A DNA stretch of 34,192 bases from Paracoccaceae bacterium (lineage in GTDB: Bacteria > Pseudomonadota > Alphaproteobacteria > Rhodobacterales > Rhodobacteraceae). The notes beneath the pieces were generated by a model. It was not told the DNA's origin, made no database searches, and saw only the letters and a program-made list of their open reading frames with translations. Shown piece by piece: positions 6,572 to 14,931 of this stretch. The stretch covers positions 1 through 34,192 of the forward strand of contig RFZH01000002.1 in the NCBI GenBank assembly GCA_009920815.1, in the 5' to 3' direction. Each line of letters begins with the position of its first letter. Position 1 is the first letter of the stretch. The position numbers and the translations under genes were made by a program.

Positions 6572-9187
6572 ATGGACTTGACTAGGTTCACGGAGCGCGC
6601 CCGCGGTTTCATCCAAGCGGCGCAAACCATAGCCATTCGCGAAAACCATCAACGCATCCTTCCGGAGCATGTTTTAACGGCTCTTCTGGATGATGATCAG
6701 GGATTCGCGACAAATCTTATTCAAAGATCTGGCGGAAATACTGGTGCGATTAAACAGCATCTGGATCAAACGATTGCCAAATTACCTCAGGTGCAAGGTG
6801 GCGCGCAGGCCTATATCGATACGCAAACCGTCAAGGTTTTGGGCGATGCACAAGATATTGCCAAAAAGGCGGGTGATCAATTTGTCCCCGTCGAACGATT
6901 GTTAATGGCATTGGCGATGGTGAAATCGGGTGCAAAAGACGCGTTGGACGCAGGCAAAGTATCCGCACAGGCATTAAACAGTGTGATCAATGACATCCGC
7001 AAAGGCCGAACAGCCGACAGCGCAAGCGCCGAAGACAGTTATGAGGCATTGGAAAAATATGCCCGCGACCTGACCGCTGCGGCGCGCGAAGGCAAGATCG
7101 ATCCAATTATCGGGCGTGACGATGAAATTCGCCGCGCGATGCAGGTTTTGTCGCGGCGCACCAAAAACAACCCCGTTTTAATTGGTGAACCTGGTGTCGG
7201 GAAAACCGCGATTGCCGAAGGTATGGCATTGCGCATTATTTCGGGCGATGTGCCTGAATCCTTGCGTGACAAACGTTTGATGGCGTTGGATATGGGCGCA
7301 TTGATTGCAGGTGCCAAATATCGGGGTGAATTCGAAGAACGCCTAAAGGCGATTTTGAACGAAATCTCGGCCGCCGCGGGCGAGGTGATATTGTTTATCG
7401 ACGAAATGCACACCCTTGTTGGCGCAGGCAAAAGCGATGGCGCGATGGATGCGGCAAACCTAATCAAACCCGCGTTGGCACGCGGTGAATTGCATTGCAT
7501 TGGCGCCACGACCCTGGATGAATATCGCAAGTATGTTGAAAAGGACGCGGCGCTTGCGCGGAGGTTCCAACCGGTGATCGTATCTGAACCAACGGTCGAA
7601 GACACGATTTCCATTCTGCGTGGGATCAAGGAAAAATACGAATTGCACCATGGCGTGCGCATTTCGGATAGCGCTTTGGTTTCGGCGGCGACTTTGTCAA
7701 ATCGTTATATCACGGATCGGTTTTTGCCTGACAAGGCCATCGACTTGGTCGATGAAGCCGCCAGCCGTTTACGCATGGAAGTTGACAGCAAACCCGAAGA
7801 ATTGGACGCGCTGGATCGTGATATTTTACAAAAGCAGATCGAAGTCGAGGCGCTGCGCCTAGAAGACGATGCAGCGTCACAGGACCGATTGGCCACGTTA
7901 GAAAAAGATTTGGCGGACTTGCAAGATCGCAGTGCGACCTTGACCGCAAAATGGCAATCTGAACGCGATAAATTGGCATCCGCGCGTGACATCAAAGAAC
8001 AGCTTGATCGCGCCCGCGCCGATTTGGAAATCGCAAAGCGCGAAGCGAATTTGGCGCGTGCGGGGGAATTGTCCTATGGCATTATCCCTGCACTGGAAAA
8101 GCAATTGGCCCAAGCAGAGGATCGCGAAGACGAGGCCGCTATGGTCAAAGAGGCCGTGCGTCCAGAACAAATCGCCCAAGTGGTCGAACGCTGGACCGGC
8201 ATTCCAATGTCCAAAATGTTGGAGGGCGAGCGTGAAAAATTGCTGCGCATGGAAGACGAATTACACCGTCGTGTGATCGGCCAGAAAAAGGCTGTGACTG
8301 CGTTGTCAAACGCCGTGCGGCGCGCGCGTGCAGGTTTGAATGATGAAAACCGTCCGCTTGGATCGTTTTTGTTCCTTGGACCAACGGGCGTTGGCAAAAC
8401 CGAGCTGACCAAAGCCGTAGCATCATTTTTGTTCGATGACGATAACGCGATGGTGCGCATTGATATGTCCGAGTTTATGGAAAAACAAGCGGTTGCGCGA
8501 TTGATCGGGGCGCCCCCCGGTTATGTCGGATATGATGAAGGTGGTGTTTTGACCGAAGCTGTGCGCAGACGTCCGTATCAAGTTGTGCTTTTTGACGAAG
8601 TTGAAAAGGCCCATCCAGATGTGTTCAACGTTTTGTTGCAGGTGTTGGATGATGGTATCTTGACCGACGGCCAAGGCCGAACAGTGGATTTCAAACAGAC
8701 CTTGATCATTTTGACGTCGAACCTTGGGGCGCAAGCGTTAAGCCAATTGCCCGAAGGGGCAGACACAGCCGGCGCGAAACGCGATGTCATGGACGCCGTG
8801 CGCGCACATTTCCGGCCAGAGTTTTTGAACCGTCTGGATGAAACGATCATTTTTGACCGTTTGGCGCGTGATGACATGTCTGGCATCGTGGACATCCAGT
8901 TGGCACGGTTACAAAAACGCCTGTCGGGTCGCAAAATAACCCTGGCGCTTGATACGGATGCGCGGCAGTGGTTGGCCAACGAAGGGTATGACCCCGTCTT
9001 TGGTGCAAGGCCATTAAAGCGCGTGATTCAGCGTGCGTTGCAGGACCCATTGGCCGAAATGCTGTTGTCAGGCGATGTTCTAGACGGAGACACTGTGTCT
9101 GTGTCGGCAGGGCCTGATGGGTTGATCATCGGGGATCGCATTGGCACAAGCAATCGTGAAACCCCGGACAACACGGTGATCCATTAA
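6572..9187 (+). CDS. clpB: ATP-dependent disaggregase ClpB
   Basis: Hsp100 chaperone that extracts proteins from aggregates together with DnaK. 871 residues, full length. The N-terminal Clp repeat domain (about 1-145) starts MDLTRFTERARGFIQAAQ, the known ClpB opening. The first AAA+ domain has Walker A GEPGVGKT at residues 205-212 and the pore segment AGAKYRGEFEERLK. A coiled-coil M domain occupies about 400-525, which separates ClpB from ClpA. The second AAA+ domain has Walker A GPTGVGKT at 603-610 and the pore segment GAPPGYVGYDEGG. The ribosome site AAAGGAGAA precedes the ATG. Monocistronic, with an RpoH-like promoter upstream and a terminator hairpin right after the stop. Confidence 0.97.
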   Translation: MDLTRFTERARGFIQAAQTIAIRENHQRILPEHVLTALLDDDQGFATNLIQRSGGNTGAIKQHLDQTIAKLPQVQGGAQAYIDTQTVKVLGDAQDIAKKAGDQFVPVERLLMALAMVKSGAKDALDAGKVSAQALNSVINDIRKGRTADSASAEDSYEALEKYARDLTAAAREGKIDPIIGRDDEIRRAMQVLSRRTKNNPVLIGEPGVGKTAIAEGMALRIISGDVPESLRDKRLMALDMGALIAGAKYRGEFEERLKAILNEISAAAGEVILFIDEMHTLVGAGKSDGAMDAANLIKPALARGELHCIGATTLDEYRKYVEKDAALARRFQPVIVSEPTVEDTISILRGIKEKYELHHGVRISDSALVSAATLSNRYITDRFLPDKAIDLVDEAASRLRMEVDSKPEELDALDRDILQKQIEVEALRLEDDAASQDRLATLEKDLADLQDRSATLTAKWQSERDKLASARDIKEQLDRARADLEIAKREANLARAGELSYGIIPALEKQLAQAEDREDEAAMVKEAVRPEQIAQVVERWTGIPMSKMLEGEREKLLRMEDELHRRVIGQKKAVTALSNAVRRARAGLNDENRPLGSFLFLGPTGVGKTELTKAVASFLFDDDNAMVRIDMSEFMEKQAVARLIGAPPGYVGYDEGGVLTEAVRRRPYQVVLFDEVEKAHPDVFNVLLQVLDDGILTDGQGRTVDFKQTLIILTSNLGAQALSQLPEGADTAGAKRDVMDAVRAHFRPEFLNRLDETIIFDRLARDDMSGIVDIQLARLQKRLSGRKITLALDTDARQWLANEGYDPVFGARPLKRVIQRALQDPLAEMLLSGDVLDGDTVSVSAGPDGLIIGDRIGTSNRETPDNTVIH

Positions 9188-9190
9188 TGA

Positions 9191-9217
9191 ATTAACCCCG
9201 CCAAGCGCGGGGTTAAT
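9191..9217 (+). terminator. Terminator hairpin after clpB
   Basis: ATTAACCCCG (9191-9200) and CGGGGTTAAT (9208-9217) form a perfect 10-base stem with a 7-base loop, starting 4 bases after the clpB stop. There is no T tract, but the A/T-ended stem works on both strands. Confidence 0.7.
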
Positions 9218-9227
9218 GCCTCCGGGG

Positions 9228-9250
9228 GGGATATTTTCAGACAGAAAATG
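9228..9250 (+). repeat. Convergent-gap repeat, copy 4
   Basis: GGGATATTTTCAGACAGAAA then ATG: plus-strand copy of the family, with CA in place of TR in the middle. It lies between clpB and the 108-residue minus-strand gene, which converge, and follows the clpB terminator hairpin directly. Confidence 0.8.
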
Positions 9251-9287
9251 ACCCTGCCGCCAAGGCGCACAAAGTGCGGTTTAACAA

Positions 9288-9614
9288 TTATGACTGTGAT
9301 TGTTTTTCGATATAAGTGCGAAGTTCTTCGGCTTCGAGGCGGGCCTCGCGTAGACCTTCCATCGCGGCACGCAATTCAGCCTCGGTTTGGTTAAGCTGGC
9401 TTGTCAATTCGGCTTCGCGTTGTTGTAGATATGTGATGGCTTGATCACGGGTTTCTTCGGCTTCGTGCAGTTCTTGGGCCATCCGTTCAAATTCACCCAA
9501 GTCAGCCTTGGACACACGGGTAAATCGGTGCAACAGCCACCGCGCAAACCACCCAAGGGCAAACGCAACAAACAATACAATTGCCGTTGCAATGATGAAT
9601 TCTGTTCTATTCAT
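9288..9614 (-). CDS. Small membrane-anchored coiled-coil protein, function unknown
   Basis: 108 residues from the ATG at 9614. One N-terminal membrane segment (about residues 6-25, FIIATAIVLFVAFALGWFAR) is followed by a long charged helix from about residue 38 to the end, rich in E, Q, R and L with heptad spacing, typical of a coiled coil. The start overlaps the stop of the upstream OmpA-family gene by 8 bases, so the two are translationally coupled and probably act together at the envelope. I do not recognise a named family. An upstream in-frame extension to 9710 lies inside the OmpA gene and is rejected as a start. Confidence 0.75.
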   Translation of the reverse strand: MNRTEFIIATAIVLFVAFALGWFARWLLHRFTRVSKADLGEFERMAQELHEAEETRDQAITYLQQREAELTSQLNQTEAELRAAMEGLREARLEAEELRTYIEKQSQS

Positions 9615-11466
9615 TGTTTTGTGCCTTTTGCTGCTCTTGTGGTTGGTCCGCAGTGTTTGCTTTTTCAACCAACATAAATTCGATGCGGCGGTTTTTCTCA
9701 CGACCTTCATCGGTATCGTTGGGGGCTATGGGTTGATCCTCACCATACCCCTTGGCCACAAACTTTGATGTCAGGATACGCCGCCGCTGTAATTCCATCA
9801 ACACTGCATTTGCGCGCGATTGGCTAAGGGCGCGGTTCATCTCTTCGCGACCTTGACTGTCCGTATGACCGGCAATGACCAAATCAAATTCGCCACATTG
9901 CGACAAAATATCAGCAATATCATCCAAAAGCTTTTGACCTTCGAGATCAACGCGATCAGAACCCGGTTCAAAATTGATCTTGCGCGTTTCAAGCAACGCG
10001 TTGATTTCTTCGATACAATCCTGCGGCGTGGTTTCATCTAGCGCGCCAATCTCGGGGGCTTGATAGGTGATATCAAGTTTTAACGCCTGTGTGATCGTGT
10101 GCTTTGTCGCATAAAGCACAGCCAATTCTGATCCCGCCTCTTGATTTTCAGAGGTCCCAGAGATCGCAATTGTTTGCTGTGAAATGATCGCCTTACCCTT
10201 TTTCAAAACATCTATCGCATCAAGAGATGTCAAAATCTGTGGCGTCCAATCTTGACTGAGGTCAGGATCAACCTTGATTGAAAAATGGGTTTTATCCTGA
10301 CCAAAATGCGCCACGGCAACGCTTTTGACCATATCCAGCGCAATGTCAGAATTGACATAACCCCAAAGCTGGACCAAGCCCTCTGGACTACGCACAAGGG
10401 TGAAATCTTGGCTTTCGGATTTGTCATCGGACGTCACAGGAAATTCAGCGACAAGACTATATTCGGGTGGCAATAGGGATTTCAAAATCCCACTTTGACG
10501 TTCAAATTCCGCCTGTTCGGTTCCATCACCCGCAACCAATTTTACCACCGTATCAGTCATCGTTACCGCCCCATTCGGCAAGTTTGACAAAGTTCGGACC
10601 GCTTTGATCACAACCTGCGGCCAGGCATCTGTTGGGCGGCCCAGCGCAAGTTGGCAGCTAAGTTTACCGTCAAATCCCAATTCAGCGGCGGCTTTTGCAA
10701 TCTGCGCACGGGACACGGCCGTTTGTGCCGTACACGCATCAAATTTCAACGCTTTCCCATCCTTGACAGCGCGAAACGTATAAGGGGATACGACCGGCCG
10801 CGGCGCGTTTAACGTTATCTGATACACAAGGTCATCTGGTTTGCGTTTTGACCATTTGGTTTCCAGTTTTTTCTTTTGATCTTGGCTTTCAACGACCGCA
10901 TCGCCGGTGATCCGACTATTGACGACTGTGAACTTGGCACTTGGCACATCGGCGATCATCGCCAAGGCAAAGCGCACAGTTTGCGCCCAATTATCTGGCG
11001 CGGGATATTCAACAAGCTCAAGCAAGTCTGACACCCGTTGATCGGGGCCGACGACCTCTTGTAGCTCTGAGATCAGATCTTCGGTACCAAAACGACGGGG
11101 CAAAACACCAAATACCGACACCCCAGTCGCAGAACGCAACAACTCTAATCGAAATTCGGGCGGTGCGACATCGCGGGTTTCTATAACAGTCATTTGGTCA
11201 ATGACACGCGCCGCATCGACAACAGTGCCAGCAACGCTTTTGGCCGTAAACCGGGTTGCTTCGTCTGGGGCATAACCGATCAAAAAGACCTGTAAGCCAT
11301 CCGCATCAACATCAGCCCAATTATAACCTTCGGCGCTTAATGCACGCAGCACGTCCGCGCGCGAAATGTCTTCGATGGTCTTTACCGCAACCATTGCGGT
11401 GATAACGCTTAACCCCGCCGCCGCAACAAACAAAAGTGCGGAGTATACAAATGTGGATATGCGCAT
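9607..11466 (-). CDS. OmpA-family envelope protein with N-terminal BON-like region
   Basis: 619 residues from the ATG at 11466 (MRISTFVYSALLF...). An N-terminal hydrophobic segment (about residues 5-28) is a signal peptide or membrane anchor. BON-like alpha/beta repeats seem to follow (one near residues 35-100, possibly more in the middle), the kind of domain that binds phospholipid. The C-terminal 110 residues are a clear OmpA/MotB peptidoglycan-binding domain: INFEPGSDRVDLEGQKLLDD, then IAGHTDSQGREEMNRALSQ and GKGYG-type NDTDEGREKNRRIEF. It would tether the membrane to the cell wall. An alternative start lies at 11493. Upstream gene is ubiA (58-base gap); the downstream coiled-coil gene overlaps it by 8 bases. 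Confidence 0.85.
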   Translation of the reverse strand: MRISTFVYSALLFVAAAGLSVITAMVAVKTIEDISRADVLRALSAEGYNWADVDADGLQVFLIGYAPDEATRFTAKSVAGTVVDAARVIDQMTVIETRDVAPPEFRLELLRSATGVSVFGVLPRRFGTEDLISELQEVVGPDQRVSDLLELVEYPAPDNWAQTVRFALAMIADVPSAKFTVVNSRITGDAVVESQDQKKKLETKWSKRKPDDLVYQITLNAPRPVVSPYTFRAVKDGKALKFDACTAQTAVSRAQIAKAAAELGFDGKLSCQLALGRPTDAWPQVVIKAVRTLSNLPNGAVTMTDTVVKLVAGDGTEQAEFERQSGILKSLLPPEYSLVAEFPVTSDDKSESQDFTLVRSPEGLVQLWGYVNSDIALDMVKSVAVAHFGQDKTHFSIKVDPDLSQDWTPQILTSLDAIDVLKKGKAIISQQTIAISGTSENQEAGSELAVLYATKHTITQALKLDITYQAPEIGALDETTPQDCIEEINALLETRKINFEPGSDRVDLEGQKLLDDIADILSQCGEFDLVIAGHTDSQGREEMNRALSQSRANAVLMELQRRRILTSKFVAKGYGEDQPIAPNDTDEGREKNRRIEFMLVEKANTADQPQEQQKAQNNE

Positions 11467-11524
11467 AAAATCTCTGAATCCCCGAATTTGCATCTTTGAT
11501 ACGCAGTTCTTTGCAGTGATGCAA

Positions 11525-12163
11525 TCATAGCAACATAGCAGCGGCGAAAAACATCACAGGGATCAACCCGGCATCACGATTAGACCGAAACAGCGTCAAA
11601 AGCACTTCGGGGGAATTGATGTTCAAATTGCGCAATTGCCAGACCAAATGCGCACCAAATGCAGGCAGGGCACTGAACGCTATAATCTGCGACAGAGTGC
11701 TGCGATTTCCGACAGCCCCCAAAAGCGCAATGGCCATCAACCCTACGCTGATCACACCAAAACCGCCGCAAAGGGCCTGGATCACCATCCAGACAACAGC
11801 CTGTGCAACGCTCACTTGACCAGATGGGATTGGACGTGAACGTGTCCGTTCGACAGCACCGTCAAATTTGCGATCGGTGATGTCATTCCATGTACAACCC
11901 GCGCCACGCATCAAAAAGGCCCCCAAAGCACAGGACACAAAGATCCATAAATCGTTGAGGCTGGCATCATCTGTTGCCAAAACACCCATTAAAACGCCCC
12001 ACCAACACGGGATCAGCAAAAGCCATGTCCCGATGGGACGATCTGCACGTGACAGCCGCAAATAGGGCCGCGCCAAAGCAGGCGCCCAATGGTCAACCCA
12101 GTTTCCACGTACGGCGTCAGAAACTTGGCCTTTGACCTCTGGCTTTATCTGTTGTTGAGACAT
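11525..12163 (-). CDS. ubiA: 4-hydroxybenzoate polyprenyltransferase, internally deleted
   Basis: UbiA attaches the polyprenyl chain to 4-hydroxybenzoate in ubiquinone synthesis, in the inner membrane. The first half is typical, with RADRPIGTWLLLIPCWWG and the first aspartate-rich site NDITDRKFDGAVERTRSRP (metal-diphosphate binding). The last 50 residues are also typical (LFRSNRDAGLIPVMFFAAA). Between QALC and GFGVISVG (bases about 11755-11775) some 80-100 residues usual for the family are absent, including the second aspartate motif (DTIYAHQDxEDD-type). The open frame is 212 residues against about 300 expected. The frame stays open, so this is an in-frame loss. As read, the enzyme should be inactive. 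The start at 12163 (MSQQQ) lies only a few bases from rsmE on the other strand. Confidence 0.85.
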   Translation of the reverse strand: MSQQQIKPEVKGQVSDAVRGNWVDHWAPALARPYLRLSRADRPIGTWLLLIPCWWGVLMGVLATDDASLNDLWIFVSCALGAFLMRGAGCTWNDITDRKFDGAVERTRSRPIPSGQVSVAQAVVWMVIQALCGGFGVISVGLMAIALLGAVGNRSTLSQIIAFSALPAFGAHLVWQLRNLNINSPEVLLTLFRSNRDAGLIPVMFFAAAMLL

Positions 12164-12175
12164 AAGATGCACCCC

Positions 12176-12901
12176 ATGAAAGCGAATATTCGACTCTTTG
12201 TAGATCACCCGCTTGGTAAAGCGCAATCCGTTCCTTTGGACCGCGATCAAGCGAATTATATTTTTGCCGTAATACGGTTGTCAGTGGGCGATCAGATATT
12301 GCTGATCAATGGCCGCGATGGCGAATGGTTGGCAACCTTGAATGAGGGCAATAAGCGCAGCGGCGAAGCCCTATGTCTTCACCAAACACGGCCCTTGCAA
12401 ACACCCCCCGATCTGTGGCTTGTCTTTGCGCCCATTAAAAAAGCGCGCACCGATTTTATTGTCGAAAAAGCGACCGAGCTGGGCGCAGCGGCGATTTTTC
12501 CTGTTCAGACAGATTACACAAATTCAGATCGCATCAAACAAGACCGGCTGCAGGCCCATGCGGTTGAAGCGACCGAACAATGCGGTGGCACCTATGTACC
12601 GCAGGTTCATGATCTGACGCCGATGAAAAAGCTGCTGGACACATGGCCCAAAGATCGGCACATCCTATTTTGCGACGAAGCTAAAGTGGGCGAAACACCT
12701 ACACCAATCAACACATTGCCGCGTGGCAAATGGGCGATCTTTATTGGGCCTGAGGGCGGATTTTCAGACGCCGAGCGCGCGCGGCTATCGGCACATCCTA
12801 ACGCGCATTCCATCAGCCTTGGCCCACGCATTCTGCGTGCAGATACAGCAGCCGTCAGCGCGCTAACACTGTGGCAAATGGCGCTGGGAGATTGGATATG
12901 A
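12176..12901 (+). CDS. rsmE: 16S rRNA (uracil1498-N3)-methyltransferase
   Basis: SPOUT-class methyltransferase that modifies U1498 of 16S rRNA. 241 residues. An N-terminal PUA-like region (IRLFVDHPLGKAQSVPLD, VIRLSVGDQILLING) is followed by the trefoil-knot SAM domain with IGPEGGFSDAE and SLGPRILRADTAAVSAL, both diagnostic. The start at 12176 (MKANIRLF) fits the family; the ATG at 12167 (MHPMKAN) is an alternative. No clear Shine-Dalgarno is seen for either. The stop overlaps the next gene by ATGA. The divergent ubiA start is 3 to 12 bases away, so each promoter must lie inside the other gene. Confidence 0.92.
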   Translation: MKANIRLFVDHPLGKAQSVPLDRDQANYIFAVIRLSVGDQILLINGRDGEWLATLNEGNKRSGEALCLHQTRPLQTPPDLWLVFAPIKKARTDFIVEKATELGAAAIFPVQTDYTNSDRIKQDRLQAHAVEATEQCGGTYVPQVHDLTPMKKLLDTWPKDRHILFCDEAKVGETPTPINTLPRGKWAIFIGPEGGFSDAERARLSAHPNAHSISLGPRILRADTAAVSALTLWQMALGDWI

Positions 12902-13419
12902 TCCGCGCAGAAGCCAAAGACACGCTTTGGCGATGGCGTGAACTGGGGTTGGCTGCCGCCTTGGGGGCGCTTGGGTTATATTGGGCCAGTGCAAGCTATG
13001 GCTTAATCCAAATAATTGGTTATGCGCTAAGTGCGGTTGCAATCCTCTTGGCAATCATCGGGATCCAGCGGGGTCGGTTTCGAAATTCGGCCCAAGGTCA
13101 AGGCGTTGTCACCTTTATCGAAGGACAAATCACATATTTTGGCCCCTATTCGGGTGGCGGTGTGACAATCGAAGACATGTCCTGCATTAGTTTGAAAACA
13201 GTTGCCGGCGAAAAAAGCTGGATCATTGAACAACCCGCAAATGTAGCGTTGATTATTCCCGTGGATGCAAAGGGCGCAGATCAGCTTTTTGATGCATTTG
13301 CTGCCTTGCCCGGTATCAAAATCGAATACATGCTTGCCCAATTATCACATGAGCGTGAGGCATCTGTTATAATATGGCAGCGTGATACATACCTAGGCGC
13401 GAATAAATACCTGCATTGA
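12898..13419 (+). CDS. Small membrane protein, function unknown
   Basis: 173 residues. Two predicted membrane segments lie at about residues 18-36 (LGLAAALGALGLYWASASYG) and 38-56 (IQIIGYALSAVAILLAIIG). A cytoplasmic domain follows that looks like beta strands (GVVTFIEGQITYFGPYSGG, WIIEQPANVALIIPVDAKG). The fold hints at a PH-like domain but I cannot assign it. The start at 12898 overlaps the rsmE stop (ATGA), so it is coupled to rsmE, and gshA follows 57 bases later. The tight coupling suggests a real gene. Function unknown. Confidence 0.75.
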   Translation: MIRAEAKDTLWRWRELGLAAALGALGLYWASASYGLIQIIGYALSAVAILLAIIGIQRGRFRNSAQGQGVVTFIEGQITYFGPYSGGGVTIEDMSCISLKTVAGEKSWIIEQPANVALIIPVDAKGADQLFDAFAALPGIKIEYMLAQLSHEREASVIIWQRDTYLGANKYLH

Positions 13420-13476
13420 CACTTGGATCAAAGCACGACATCACCAAACCTGAGAAACCAATCTGGAGCGCGTAAT

Positions 13477-14847
13477 ATGTCCATTCCTCAATCTGGTGGC
13501 GGCCCAATCGAGCGCCATGAACAAATGGCAGAATACCTTGCGTCTGGCTGTAAGCCCAAAGAGGAATGGCGCATTGGAACCGAACATGAAAAGTTCGGCT
13601 ATTGCAAAGACAGCTTGAACCCATTGCCGTATGACGGCCCGCGTTCAATTTTGGCGGTCCTCGAAGGATTGCGCGATCGCTATGGCTGGGCACCTGTTAC
13701 CGAAGCGGACAAGCTGATCGGCCTGACCAAGGACGGGGCAAATGTGTCCTTGGAACCAGGTGGACAGCTTGAACTGTCTGGGGCACCGCTGGAAACAATC
13801 CATCAAACCTGCGACGAGGTGAATACCCATCTACGCGAAGTCAAATCCATCGCCGATGAAATCGGCGTTGGCTTTATCGGCTTGGGTGCCGCGCCACATT
13901 GGCCGCATGAACAGATGCCAGTCATGCCCAAGGGGCGCTATAAATTGATGACCGACTATATGGATCGTGTCGGAACCATGGGCAAAATCATGATGTACCG
14001 CACCTGTACCGTCCAAGTGAATTTGGATTTCGGATCCGAAGCCGATATGGTTCAAAAACTGCGTGTCGCGCTTGCCTTGCAACCCGTTGCAACCGCATTG
14101 TTTGCCAATTCACCATTCTTGGAAGGCAAGCCAAACAATCACAAAAGCTGGCGCAGCCGCGTGTGGCGTGATCTAGACGCAGATCGCACAGGCATGTTGC
14201 CCTTTGTCTTTGAGGACGGGTTTGGGTTTGAACGTTGGGTTGACTATGCCTTGGACGTACCAATGTATTTCGTTTATCGCGACGGAAAGTATATCAACGC
14301 CCTTGGGCAATCTTTCCGCGATTTCCTAAAAGGTCAGCTGCCTGCTTTGCCCGGGGAAACACCGACCTTGTCGGATTGGGCGGATCACCTGACAACCATT
14401 TTTCCCGAAGCACGGATCAAAAAGTTTATCGAAATGCGCGGGGCAGATGGCGGTCCTTGGCGGCGCTTGTGCGCCCTGCCTGCGTTTTGGGTCGGCTTGA
14501 CATATGATCAATCTGCATTGGACGCGGCCTATGACCTAGTTAAAGGCTTTGATGAAGAGACACGAAACGCATTGCGTATTGCCGCATCCGAACAGGGATT
14601 ACAGGCACAGGTTGGCGACATAAATATGCGCGAACTGGCAAAGCAAGTTGTTGCGATATCAGAAAGCGGCCTAAAGGCCCGTGCGCGCGCGGGATCAGGT
14701 GGGTTGGTTCCAGATGAAACACATTTCCTGAATGCTCTGAAAGAAAGCCTCGAAACAGGACAGACCCCTGCGGATGAGCTTTTAGAGAAATATCATGGCG
14801 ATTGGAACGGTGATGTAACGCGGGTCTTCAAAGACTATAGCTATTAA
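13477..14847 (+). CDS. gshA: Glutamate-cysteine ligase
   Basis: First step of glutathione synthesis, ATP-dependent ligation of glutamate and cysteine. 456 residues, the length of the alphaproteobacterial/plant-type enzyme. Diagnostic stretches are EWRIGTEHEKFGY near residue 34, SLEPGGQLELSGAPLETIH near 90, MMYRTCTVQVNLDFGSEADM near 170 and RGADGGPWRRLCALPAFWVGL near 320. The start at 13477 (MSIPQSGGGPIERHEQM) is chosen because GGAG precedes it and family homology starts here; the open frame 18 codons upstream has no match. Last gene of the rsmE run. No clear terminator follows. Confidence 0.95.
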   Translation: MSIPQSGGGPIERHEQMAEYLASGCKPKEEWRIGTEHEKFGYCKDSLNPLPYDGPRSILAVLEGLRDRYGWAPVTEADKLIGLTKDGANVSLEPGGQLELSGAPLETIHQTCDEVNTHLREVKSIADEIGVGFIGLGAAPHWPHEQMPVMPKGRYKLMTDYMDRVGTMGKIMMYRTCTVQVNLDFGSEADMVQKLRVALALQPVATALFANSPFLEGKPNNHKSWRSRVWRDLDADRTGMLPFVFEDGFGFERWVDYALDVPMYFVYRDGKYINALGQSFRDFLKGQLPALPGETPTLSDWADHLTTIFPEARIKKFIEMRGADGGPWRRLCALPAFWVGLTYDQSALDAAYDLVKGFDEETRNALRIAASEQGLQAQVGDINMRELAKQVVAISESGLKARARAGSGGLVPDETHFLNALKESLETGQTPADELLEKYHGDWNGDVTRVFKDYSY

Positions 14848-14893
14848 AAAACCGCGCAATTTTATCTGTTAACGCTTTGGGTAAGGTTTATCG

Positions 14894-14922
14894 CCTATTT
14901 CTGATCTTGGGTGAGAAATAGG
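14894..14922 (+). promoter_or_regulatory. Hairpin overlapping the motB ribosome binding site
   Basis: CCTATTTCT (14894-14902) and AGAAATAGG (14914-14922) form a perfect 9-base stem with an 11-base loop. The 3' arm runs into the AGGTGG ribosome site of motB, whose ATG is at 14932. It could mask translation initiation as an RNA hairpin, or be a DNA operator. Confidence 0.4.
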
Positions 14923-14931
14923 TGGTGAATT

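Noticed and set aside
14869..14884. CtrA-like site (TTAA-N7-TTAA) before motB
   Set aside because: The second half reads GGTA or GTAA depending on spacing, at best three of four bases at the wrong distance. Not enough for a call.
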